This document shows, piece after piece, positions 40,446-49,905 of a DNA stretch of 64,000 bases. The stretch's first letter is position 1; each line of letters starts with the position of its first letter. Position numbers and translations under genes: made by a program. This DNA is from Tritrichomonas musculus (Eukaryota > Parabasalia > Tritrichomonadida > Tritrichomonadidae), in contig JAPFFF010000001.1 of NCBI GenBank assembly GCA_039105265.1, forward strand, positions 11,036,001-11,100,000, in the 5' to 3' direction. The notes under the pieces are model-generated. The model was not told the DNA's origin, did no database searches, and worked only from the letters and a program-made list of their open reading frames with translations.

Positions 40446-43400
40446 CTAAATAAATCTCACCGTCTGCACTTTACTTCCTGGTCTTTTAATAGCCGGTGAA
40501 CTTTTTCTCCTATTTGCCATTGTTTTGAACGCCTCAGAATTTGTTGTTGGCGAAGGAGACGGTGATGAAAATACATTCATAGTTTCATCTTGTGACTGCA
40601 TCGCAAGCGAAGCATTATTGGCAGCATCAGTGAGCATCTTCACCGACACAGTGCTTTGATTCTTTCTGAGGAGCTTATTTACGTGTGTAAGTTCCATTGC
40701 AGCTGAAAAACTGACACCAACGTCATCATTCGGTTTTTTATCAATTACATCAGCAAACATCATTGATTGACGAGGATCAATGTTTAATGGTTTCAGTAAT
40801 TTTGTTCCATTTGTCTCATTAGGCGAGGAAATATCATCAATACCAACAAATTCGTCAACAAAGTCATCACCATCCATTTGTGGCGATGCTAAAAACTTCT
40901 CTCTTATAACATCAGAAGGTTCAATCAATGATTTTGATTGACGAATTCGCCTGTCATCTTTGTGAGCAGGTTTAACGGTTGATCTTGACGATGCGAAAGG
41001 AACTACTCCGTCATTAGTAAAGGCTACATTATGATAAGGCAGTTGTTGCAATGCAATAGAATTACGGCGTGAACTCATTCGTGATGATCTTGATGAAATG
41101 AAAGGTGAATTTACTTCATCATAATTTGCATCTTCACATGGATGAAATTGATTTTGAGTTTTCAGAATTGGAATAGGATTTATATTTGTCGGCGATGTGA
41201 CTTGTGGTTGGAGTCGGTTATAATTTCGATTAACCATGGAAAATCTCCGGAGCTGCGATTGACTACCTGGAGTTGAAAAATTGTCAAATTCAGATGAATA
41301 ATAATTGAATTGATTTTCATCGTTGCTGTTAACATTGTTTGCACTGTCATATCGTCCTCTACCTCGGCTAGTGAATCCATGGATATTAAAACTTACAGTT
41401 GGCGACATCGGCTTTGATCTTTGTTTATTTGATTGCGTCTTTGGGATTGGAACGCTATTTGGCCCTGGGACGAAAAATCTGTTGCTTGCTGAAAATGGCT
41501 CTTCAATAGAGTTATCCTCTTCTTCATAATCATCATTTCTTCTTGCTTTATCTTTTGTTGGTGTTACCAAATAAGGTGAATTATTTCGCCTCTTTGCATC
41601 GTCCTTATTTTTATGATGACTGCGACTGGAGGATCTTTTCTTGCTGCTGTATTCACTGTCTTCGTCGCTGATTCCATTCACGTATTCGTATGAAACAAGA
41701 AGCTTTTCGTCGACAACAATTGCATCTTTCTTCGGAGATCTTGATGCATTATCATCATCTAATTTATTTTCAATTTTTTCTCCAGCACTTTTCCCTTTTG
41801 CTTGCTTTTGGCTCTTATTATTATAACTGTCACTTGCTTCTTCTTCGATTTGCAATTTGTTGGCTTTTTGAGAGTTCTTTGAATTTTCACTGCTTTTTTC
41901 TCTCTTCTTGGCTTCGTTGCTTGCAAGCAAAGTAGCCGCTGCAGCCGCGACAATCATTGCTTCTTCACTGAGGCTGCGATTCAACTTCTTTTTCTTCTTG
42001 TTGTTGTGCTTCTTACTTCTTCTTCTTGATTGATTTTGCTTCTCATCTTCTTCGTAAGAAGATGAATAATCGTTCTCGCTCGTTTCTTCATTTTTCTTGC
42101 TGTGTCGCTGCTTCAGCTTGCTGTTTCCATTTCTTTGTCTCGACTTGCTTCTGCTTTCTGCTTCACTTTCGGTCAAAGAAGAGTAATTCTCACTCACTTC
42201 TTCCTCGTTTTTGCTCATTTTCTTGCTCGATTTTGACTTCCCCTTTGGCGTTTCAGACAAGGAAGCATCAGACTCGTTTTCATTGTTCTTATTTCTGCTG
42301 CTTTTCTTTTTATTTCTAAGAGCTTGCTTGCTTCTCGCCTTTGATCGTGTCGCTGTTTCATTCCCAGCTGAAGATGAGACATACTCGCCCGCTTCTTCAT
42401 CTTCATTAAGGTTTTTGCTGAGTGATTTGCTTTGATTATTGCCGTCTTCGTATTCAAAGGAGGCCGTTGATCCTTCAGCATTGCTCGAAAGTGCTGAAAC
42501 TTTTCCATCTTCGTTTTCGTTACCTTTTCGGCTTCGGTGCTTCTTCTTTCGCTTTTCTTGCTGTGATTGATCTATCTTTTTGCTTTCATTTTCTTCTTCT
42601 TCTTCTGATTTTGAATTATTTTTTTGTTTCTTGCTTTCTTCATTTCCTGGCGATGATGAGCAATATTCGCCTGATTCTTCTTTGTTTAGCTTTTTAGAGA
42701 CAGATTTTTGCGAATTCTTTGATTTTTGAGGATCTTTGCTTGATTCATTTTCATTGTTTTCGTTTGATGAATTACATTCATTTGAATTTTCTTTTTTATT
42801 CTTTTCATCTTCATTTTGACTTTTGTTTTCATCTTCTGATTTTTTATCGTTTTCGTTCTGAACAGCACTTTTTGTGTGATGCTTCTTTCGCTTCTTTGAA
42901 CCTTCTTTGTTTTCAGATCCTTCATCGGTGTAGTAGTCACTGACATCTCGCAAAATGACCGGTGTAACTTTTCTTGGCTCTTTCTCGTTTTCACTTTCAT
43001 TTTCATTGCTGAATGATTTCAAGTTCTGATCAGACTTTTCATTTTCGTTGTTTTCAATTGATTTGCTTTTGGCTTCTTTTTTGTTCTTTTCTTGTTGAAT
43101 CAAGTCATTATCAGCTTCTTTTTCTTTTTCTTTTTGTTCATCATCTTTCTTTTCGTCATTTTGTTCATCTTGTTGTTTCTTCATTTTTTGTTCATCTTCA
43201 TTTTGTTGTTTCTTGACAATTTTGCTCTGTTTCTCTTTTTCAGTGTTTTCTTCCTCTTCTTTGCTTGGCTGCTTTTCATTGAAAAGAGCTGCAGCCGATT
43301 GAATGAGATTTTCCAATGAAGAAGGATCATTTTCTTTTGATGACGACTGCTTTGCCTTTTCATTGTCATTGGAATCTTCTTCTTCCCATTCAATCTCTTG

Positions 43401-46400
43401 CTCATTGGAGTTTTTAAAATCTTTTTTGCTCTTGTCGCCATTACATATTTCCAATGACTTTTGCTTCGCTTTATCTTCTTTGTCTGAAATGCTGCCAGCT
43501 TTGTCTTTGTCTTCATTGTCTGTTGCTGAGTCATTTAATTCGGACTTGTTGCTGTCTTTCTTCTTGCTTTTGCTGCCTTCTTCGTCATCTTGAGTGTCAT
43601 TTGAAGTCTGCTGCTTTTCTTTCTCATTCTTTTCTTCTTCTTCTTTATTTAATTTCTTTGAATTTGATTTCTTGTTTGATGAAGATTGACTCTGGCTGTC
43701 GTCTCCTTCATTTTCGCTTTGTTTCTCTCCATCTTTCAATTGTGAAGCTTCATCTCTGGCTGATTTTTTCTCGAGTTGCTTGTTTTCATTAGATTCATCA
43801 TCTTCTTTTGCTTGTGAAGTTTCATTTGCATTTGATTTCTTCTTGAGTTGTTTGTTTTCATTAGTTTCATCACTGTCGTTTTCGTCATCTTTTGCTTGTG
43901 AATTTTCGTTTTCATCTGATTTTCTCTCTAGCTGCTTGCTTTCACTAGATTCTTCACCTTCTTTTGCTTGTGAAGTTTCTTTTGCATTTGATTTCTTCTT
44001 GAGTTGTTTGTTTTCATTAGTTTCATCACTGTCGTTTTCTTCATCTTTTGCTTGCGAATTTTCGTTTTCATCTGATTTTCTCTCTAGCTGCTTGCTTTCA
44101 CTAGATTCTTCACCTTCTTTTGCTTGTGAAGTTTCATTTGCATTTGATTTCTTCTTGAGTTGCTTATTTTCATCAGATTCATCGCTGTTGTTTTCGTCAT
44201 CTCTTACTTTAGAAGCTTCTTTTGCATCTGATTTTCTCTCTAGCTGCTTGTTTTCACTAGAGCCATCACCTTCTTTTGCTTCATCTTTTTCTTGCGAAGT
44301 TTCATTTGTATCTGATTTCTTCCTGAGTTGCTTGTTTTCATTAGATTCATCACCTTCTTTTGCTTGTGAAGTTTCATTTGCATTTGATTTCTTCTTGAGT
44401 TGCTTATTTTCACTAGATTCATCGCTGTTGTTTTCGTCATCTCTTACTTTAGAAGCTTCTTTTGCATCTGATTTTCTCTCGAGCTGCTTGCTTTCACTAG
44501 AGCCATCACCTTCTTTTGCTTCATCTTTTTCTTGCGAAGTTTCATTTGTATCTGATTTCTTCCTGAGTTGCTTGCCTTCATCAGATTCATCGCTGTTGTT
44601 TTCGTCATCTCTTACTTTAGAAGCTTCTTTTGTATCTGATTTTCTCTCGAGTTGCTTGCTTTCACTAGAGCCATCACCTTCTTTTGCTTCATCTTTTGTT
44701 TGTGAAGTTTTATTGTTATCTAATTTCTTCTTGAGTTGCTTGCTTTCGTTAGAGCCATCGCTGTCTTTTTCTTCATCTTTTGCTTGTGAAGCTTTGCTTG
44801 CATCTATATCTTTGCTATCAGAATCATTACCAACTTCTTTCTTGCTGTTTTTGTTCCCTTCTTTTTCAATTTCTTCTTTATTGAGATTCTTTTCTTTTTC
44901 TTGATTATCGTTTTTGTTCTCGCTTTCTTCTTGCTCTTTATCTTTGATTTCATTTTTAGCTGATTTCGGATTCTTTTCTTCTTCATTCGAATTTGATTCT
45001 TCTTCTGTTTTAGCATCTGCTGCTTTTTGCTTTAATTTCTTAGATTTTTTGGTATTCTTGGATTTCTCATCATTTTCATCGCTTTGACCGTCTGCGATTT
45101 CGGATGAGGATGACTCTTTCGATTTCATATCTGATGACTTATTTTGATCATTTTCAGTGATTTCTTTATTTTCTTGATTTTGGACTTTGCTCTCATCTCC
45201 AGCTTTCTTTTCTGTAGAACTTTTATCCTTTTTCTTCTTCTTTAATTTTCCTGAATCATTCAATTTATTCTCGTCTTCATCTTTTGATGAATCATCATTC
45301 GCATCATTAGAAGCTTTTTCTTGTTTAGCAATATTTTCATTTTCATCTTTAGAAGCTTGATTTGCTTTATCTTCGTTATTGTCTGTTGGAACTTTCTGTT
45401 GTTTAGTATTCTTCCCAGCTTCATTTTTAGAATGATTTTCAGCATTTCTATTATTTGAAATTTCATTTTGATTAATAATCTTTTCATCTTTGCCTGTAGA
45501 AGATATCTTTTGTTTATCGTCACTTCCTTTTTCATCTTTGGGAATTTCTTTTTGCTCAAGAGTGCTTTTATCTTTGTCAGCGGACTCTTGTTTTGGTATA
45601 TCGCTATTTTCTTCATTTTCTTTAGAAATGTGACTTGCCTTTTCATTCTTTTTATTTTTGGATGATCTATGCTTTTTCTTATTATTTAATTTTTCATCTT
45701 TTCCTGCTTTTTCTTGATCAGTAATTTGTGACACATTCTTCTGCTTTTGGTTTTCTGTTTCTGTATTTGATTTATCATTTTCATTGGTTTTTGGCTTATC
45801 TTTCTCATTATCGTTTGTAACAATGCTATCAACAACCTGACCAATTAGTTTATCAATTCCTTGTTGTTCAATCTTCTTTTCATTTTCTTCGAAATCTGCA
45901 TTATCTTCATTTTTTGTTGAATTTGGCTCATTTATATCATCAGAACTTAATTTTGAACTTGATCTTGAATTCTTTGATTTTCTCGATTTTTTAGCTTTCT
46001 TTTGTTCTAGATCAGTGGATTCATCTTGATTTTCATTTGTTCTTTCAGCTGATGATTCTGCATCTTTTTCATTTTGAGCATTAATTTTAGGATTATCTGT
46101 TTGTGTTGAAGTGTCTGACGTGAGTTCTTCATTATTGCATTTCAATTGCTTGTCGTTGACTTTTTCATTTATTACTTTCTTCTTTTTGATGATTTTTTTC
46201 ACTTTTTTCTTTGGATTAGAATTGTTTAATATTTCGTTTTCTTTTCCATTAGCCAGTTCTTTTTCTGTTTCATTACAATCATTAACTGCTGTTTCTATCG
46301 GTGGCTGTTCGGTCAAATTATTACTATCTTCTTCTTTTTGATTAGTTTTTTTGATTCTTCTAATTTTAGTGATTTTCTTTTTTTGTTTCTTATGAGCTTC

Positions 46401-48569
46401 TTGTTTTTCTTCATCATTATCATTACTGCTAATTTCTGTTTGGGCACTTTTACTAGCCATCTTGGAGCTAATTTCTAGCTGTTCTTTTCCAGCTTCATTT
46501 TGCTCGCTATTGCTTTTAGAATCTTTTTGTGTTTCTTTTAATTTATTTAAATTATTATTATTATGTTCGTTTTCTAGGCATTCTAAATCTGATTCATTGT
46601 TTGCATTCAAATTTACTTTCTTTGTTGGATAATAAGGTGATCCATTTACTATTAACGGTTTTCTACTTTCATCTTTATTATTTACGTTTTCATCATTACT
46701 TGTTTGCTCACTTGTACTCTTATTTAACTCGTTAAATGGAGTTGAAGGAAGTGATCTTTGATTGGAATCAAGTTGTGAATCTGGATCATTAAATTTAATG
46801 TCATCAGAACTTTTTACTGAATTTAAACTTGCTGATAAATGATTCAATGACGACTTTGATGATGAATTACTGTTTGGTTCAACTAGAATTGCACCTCCCC
46901 TTAATTGATGTTTTGAGTCATCATTAGTTGGTCTGACAATTATTGAATTTTTGGGAATTTTCTTATGATAAAATCCTTTTTCGTTTTCTGTCTCATTTTC
47001 AAGTTGCTCAAAAGTATCAAAAAGTTTGTTTCCAACATAGAACTTATCAGTTGAATTTTGAAATTGTATTTGTTCGTTATTAGATTTTATATTCTGTTGA
47101 CTTTGGTCATTTGGTTGTGTTCTATTTTGCTTGTTTTGATGAGTGGGCTCTGGATAAGAGGGACCACTCTTTCCAAAATACATTTTAGAAGAAACTTTAT
47201 ACTTAGGATCAGTACTTCGATTTTCAGGAAGAGGAGCAAGTGTTTTTCTATTAATATACGAATATTTATTAGGTTTCTTAAAAGTTTGCTGCGCTTTTCT
47301 GGCGTTTTTATTAAATTTATTATTTTGAGGTGTGTATCCATTATAAACAAATGAAAGATCGTTTGTAATGTCTTTTTTCAATGCTTCATCAGAAAGCTCA
47401 TTGTTTGGTGTTGATGATTTGCTATTTGGTTGTGATGATCTTAAAAAATCATCTTGCAATTCTATATCTCTCATATCATTTTCATCATCAGAATCATCTT
47501 GTTGATTTTTTGATGTTTTACTTTTATCTTTTATATACTTTTTCCATTGTTTGGAACGATATTGAGGTTTTCTTTGCTCAAATAGCTTTTTAATTGATTT
47601 TTCTGCTTCTTTACCAAGCTTTGAATCCTCATCATCATTAGTTACAATATTATTTGTACTTTTTGACGTCTGATGAGGTAAATAACGAAGACCAATTTGC
47701 CTATACTTTTTTATGATAGATCGGCGAGTAGATGGATCTTTTGATAAGCGTGGTGATCCTGTCAAATATTTAGAATTTTGACCAACTCTAAAAACAGGAG
47801 TCGATAAATATAATTGGCAATTTTTATCATCTTGGTCATCTATCAAAAGATTGCGAGTGTCAACCCTATAACGCCAGCCTTTCATATTTCGATTTAATCC
47901 ATATTTTTTACCTGTTTTCTCTTTTCTGTCTGCTGGTGATGTTTTATTGCGATCATTTTTTTTCTGTGAAATATTGCCTCCACTTTCTGCATTGTTTTCT
48001 TCGCTAGAAAAATTCCTATTAGAGTTTTTATTGCTGCGAATGTAATTTTTATTAAATTTATAATTTGAATTGGGACCATTATATTGATCTGTTTCATTTG
48101 AATCATCATTTTGATTTTCTTTCTTTTTCAATGGATAGTATGAACAATGCGTTTCTACATCAGTATTAGTATTTTTTAAAAGTGAAATCCAGTCTTTATA
48201 ACTTTTGAGAAATTTATGGTAAGTCATGATATCTGAATTATACCCATATTCCGACATATTGGGATCATTATGAAGGTTTTTGTTTGCTAATGTTCTTTTA
48301 ATATTTTTTGAAAATAATGGGGTTTTAGGAATACTATAATCTCTTTGAACAATCCCATTTGACAGGCCCATCTCAAATTCTCTAACACGCTGAATAGCAA
48401 GCACTCTTGCGGTAACGTTTTGATTTGATTTGGTTGATGAAAAATATGGTGATCTTCCTGATGATTGAGGTCTGCTGTTTGATTCGATTTTTTGAAAATT
48501 TGATTGTCTTTGATCGTTCGAACAATTTTTATCTAGGATTTTGCACTGTTCTGAACGTTGGGAGTTCAT
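40446..48569 (-). CDS. Giant 2707-residue charged, repeat-rich protein
   Basis: A single intact frame of 8.1 kb from a true ATG. The N-terminal third (to about 650) is basic, Ser/Asn/Gln/Lys-rich with recurrent SPYF and PL motifs. The middle (about 650-2150) is extremely rich in Lys, Glu, Asp, Ser and Asn. Within it residues about 1255-1620 contain 13 tandem copies of a 24- or 28-residue unit around NENKQLKKKSNANETSQAKE. The C-terminal part (about 2300-2707) is less biased and basic, with RRNSIALQQLP and SFSAAMELTHVNKLLRKNQS, and ends VQTVRFI. It has no membrane segment, enzyme motif or coiled-coil register I can name. Such size and bias suit an intrinsically disordered cytoskeletal linker or scaffold. 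Long opposite-strand frames across it are shadows of its composition. Confidence 0.8.
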   Translation of the reverse strand: MNSQRSEQCKILDKNCSNDQRQSNFQKIESNSRPQSSGRSPYFSSTKSNQNVTARVLAIQRVREFEMGLSNGIVQRDYSIPKTPLFSKNIKRTLANKNLHNDPNMSEYGYNSDIMTYHKFLKSYKDWISLLKNTNTDVETHCSYYPLKKKENQNDDSNETDQYNGPNSNYKFNKNYIRSNKNSNRNFSSEENNAESGGNISQKKNDRNKTSPADRKEKTGKKYGLNRNMKGWRYRVDTRNLLIDDQDDKNCQLYLSTPVFRVGQNSKYLTGSPRLSKDPSTRRSIIKKYRQIGLRYLPHQTSKSTNNIVTNDDEDSKLGKEAEKSIKKLFEQRKPQYRSKQWKKYIKDKSKTSKNQQDDSDDENDMRDIELQDDFLRSSQPNSKSSTPNNELSDEALKKDITNDLSFVYNGYTPQNNKFNKNARKAQQTFKKPNKYSYINRKTLAPLPENRSTDPKYKVSSKMYFGKSGPSYPEPTHQNKQNRTQPNDQSQQNIKSNNEQIQFQNSTDKFYVGNKLFDTFEQLENETENEKGFYHKKIPKNSIIVRPTNDDSKHQLRGGAILVEPNSNSSSKSSLNHLSASLNSVKSSDDIKFNDPDSQLDSNQRSLPSTPFNELNKSTSEQTSNDENVNNKDESRKPLIVNGSPYYPTKKVNLNANNESDLECLENEHNNNNLNKLKETQKDSKSNSEQNEAGKEQLEISSKMASKSAQTEISSNDNDEEKQEAHKKQKKKITKIRRIKKTNQKEEDSNNLTEQPPIETAVNDCNETEKELANGKENEILNNSNPKKKVKKIIKKKKVINEKVNDKQLKCNNEELTSDTSTQTDNPKINAQNEKDAESSAERTNENQDESTDLEQKKAKKSRKSKNSRSSSKLSSDDINEPNSTKNEDNADFEENEKKIEQQGIDKLIGQVVDSIVTNDNEKDKPKTNENDKSNTETENQKQKNVSQITDQEKAGKDEKLNNKKKHRSSKNKKNEKASHISKENEENSDIPKQESADKDKSTLEQKEIPKDEKGSDDKQKISSTGKDEKIINQNEISNNRNAENHSKNEAGKNTKQQKVPTDNNEDKANQASKDENENIAKQEKASNDANDDSSKDEDENKLNDSGKLKKKKKDKSSTEKKAGDESKVQNQENKEITENDQNKSSDMKSKESSSSEIADGQSDENDEKSKNTKKSKKLKQKAADAKTEEESNSNEEEKNPKSAKNEIKDKEQEESENKNDNQEKEKNLNKEEIEKEGNKNSKKEVGNDSDSKDIDASKASQAKDEEKDSDGSNESKQLKKKLDNNKTSQTKDEAKEGDGSSESKQLERKSDTKEASKVRDDENNSDESDEGKQLRKKSDTNETSQEKDEAKEGDGSSESKQLERKSDAKEASKVRDDENNSDESSENKQLKKKSNANETSQAKEGDESNENKQLRKKSDTNETSQEKDEAKEGDGSSENKQLERKSDAKEASKVRDDENNSDESDENKQLKKKSNANETSQAKEGEESSESKQLERKSDENENSQAKDEENDSDETNENKQLKKKSNAKETSQAKEGEESSESKQLERKSDENENSQAKDDENDSDETNENKQLKKKSNANETSQAKEDDESNENKQLEKKSARDEASQLKDGEKQSENEGDDSQSQSSSNKKSNSKKLNKEEEEKNEKEKQQTSNDTQDDEEGSKSKKKDSNKSELNDSATDNEDKDKAGSISDKEDKAKQKSLEICNGDKSKKDFKNSNEQEIEWEEEDSNDNEKAKQSSSKENDPSSLENLIQSAAALFNEKQPSKEEEENTEKEKQSKIVKKQQNEDEQKMKKQQDEQNDEKKDDEQKEKEKEADNDLIQQEKNKKEAKSKSIENNENEKSDQNLKSFSNENESENEKEPRKVTPVILRDVSDYYTDEGSENKEGSKKRKKHHTKSAVQNENDKKSEDENKSQNEDEKNKKENSNECNSSNENNENESSKDPQKSKNSQKSVSKKLNKEESGEYCSSSPGNEESKKQKNNSKSEEEEENESKKIDQSQQEKRKKKHRSRKGNENEDGKVSALSSNAEGSTASFEYEDGNNQSKSLSKNLNEDEEAGEYVSSSAGNETATRSKARSKQALRNKKKSSRNKNNENESDASLSETPKGKSKSSKKMSKNEEEVSENYSSLTESEAESRSKSRQRNGNSKLKQRHSKKNEETSENDYSSSYEEDEKQNQSRRRSKKHNNKKKKKLNRSLSEEAMIVAAAAATLLASNEAKKREKSSENSKNSQKANKLQIEEEASDSYNNKSQKQAKGKSAGEKIENKLDDDNASRSPKKDAIVVDEKLLVSYEYVNGISDEDSEYSSKKRSSSRSHHKNKDDAKRRNNSPYLVTPTKDKARRNDDYEEEDNSIEEPFSASNRFFVPGPNSVPIPKTQSNKQRSKPMSPTVSFNIHGFTSRGRGRYDSANNVNSNDENQFNYYSSEFDNFSTPGSQSQLRRFSMVNRNYNRLQPQVTSPTNINPIPILKTQNQFHPCEDANYDEVNSPFISSRSSRMSSRRNSIALQQLPYHNVAFTNDGVVPFASSRSTVKPAHKDDRRIRQSKSLIEPSDVIREKFLASPQMDGDDFVDEFVGIDDISSPNETNGTKLLKPLNIDPRQSMMFADVIDKKPNDDVGVSFSAAMELTHVNKLLRKNQSTVSVKMLTDAANNASLAMQSQDETMNVFSSPSPSPTTNSEAFKTMANRRKSSPAIKRPGSKVQTVRFI
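43715..44800 (-). repeat. 13 tandem 72/84-bp repeats inside the giant gene
   Basis: Units encode E(N/S)KQL(K/E)(K/R)KS followed by ETSQAKE or EASKVRD and an acidic close. Units with an extra DEAK, DENN or EEND insertion are 28 residues, others 24, and the two lengths partly alternate. DNA identity between copies is high, for example the TTTCTCTCTAGCTGCTTG block recurs, pointing to recent unequal exchange or conversion. The frame is kept throughout. Confidence 0.85.
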
Positions 48570-49905
48570 TAAGTGTAAAAATATAAACTCTGATTTTATG
48601 CGATTGATTACTTTTGAATTAGTTCGTTACTTTTTTTTAAAAAAAATCAAATTTATACTTCAAAATAATAATTCAAAAAGTTTTTAATTTTGAATACAAT
48701 ATCAAAAAGAGATTTTATGTAAATGATGACTTTTTACCAAAAAAATTGATGTGATTAATGATTTTGTTGGTAAAGTAGATGTATATTTTACCACATTTTA
48801 AAAAACAAAAAAAAAGGTCAAATTTAAAATATGAATCATTCAAAATTCAGACGAATCAATCTCATAAAATTAACAATTTTTTTGAGATAGCTTCATTATT
48901 TCTTATTAGATATTGCAAATATATTCATTATTTTTAATTATAATCAAATTAATTTGTATTTATATATTTAAAATATTAAATTAAAATAAAAATAATTTAT
49001 ATAATTAAATTATAATAATAATTATCAGCAATATTTATTTTTTTGTAGAGAATTTCTTATAAAATAGGATTATTAATGTTCGGTTTAGAACATTTTTCAA
49101 ATACTTTTATTCTATTAAAAAATAAATATTTAAGTTTAAAATAATATATTTATAATCTATAAAATATATAAAAACTAAATTAATCCTTATATAAAAGAAA
49201 AATAATTATAAATAAAAATAAAAGTGTTTTAAAATTTATTTAAACCGAACATTAAAAATCCTAGTTTATGAAAAATAATTGAAAAATAGAAAATAACCAT
49301 TATTTTTATCTCAAGCCGAAGAAATTTCTCAAAAATCGCTTTATTAATAAATTGAAAATATCTCATATTCTGTATCTTTTTTAAAATCAATTCAGCAATA
49401 ATAATCAATAGTTATTATATTTTCAATTTTTGACTCAAAAGCCTTGATAATCATTCTTTAATATTTTTATAAAAAAAAATATATAATACTATTTTGATAT
49501 CTATTCTTAAAATGTTGCTAGGTTCTGAATTGTTTCCAAAAAACAGAAACAAAAATGCTTGAAAAACATCTATCAAGCTCATTTTTAACCAAAATGTCTA
49601 ATAATGTTTGAATTAAACTACATAAGTTATTAAATATATATATATATATAAATTATACTCAAAATATATAAGCAAAACAGCTTTATTTTTGCTTTATTAT
49701 TGAATCCTGAGGATATATTTTTAAGAGATGCTTGTATTTTTTATATTATGCTCAATCATCTTGTTTTATCATGTTTTGAATCCATAATACTTGAAATTAT
49801 AGCATTGATATATCAATTTTCTCTTTGACTTTCTAAGAAAAATTTTTGGAAATTTTAACTCTTTCAATAATCAAAAATATTGACCACATATATTTTCAAT
49901 TTTAT
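48570..49905. other. Long divergent spacer upstream of Hsp110 gene
   Basis: 1.3 kb, very AT-rich and without a supportable gene. It contains one palindromic MITE-like unit (49052-49276), an alternating AT tract at about 49635-49650, and otherwise nothing recognisable. Confidence 0.55.
49052..49276. mobile_element. 225-bp palindromic MITE-like element
   Basis: Facing arms contain a perfect 15-bp inverted pair, TTAATGTTCGGTTTA (49073-49087) and TAAACCGAACATTAA (49241-49255). Imperfect pairing continues outward through AGGAT/ATCCT and TTATAAA/TTTATGA, and inward through the AAATACTTTTATT/AATAAAAGTGTTTT side. There is no coding capacity and no clear target duplication. A foldback-type MITE is the best explanation; an RNA hairpin or regulatory palindrome is possible. 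Confidence 0.5.

Noticed and set aside
43780-44904. A 374-codon plus-strand frame (Ser/Phe/Leu-rich)
   Set aside because: It is the antisense shadow of the Lys/Glu/Ser repeats in the giant gene.
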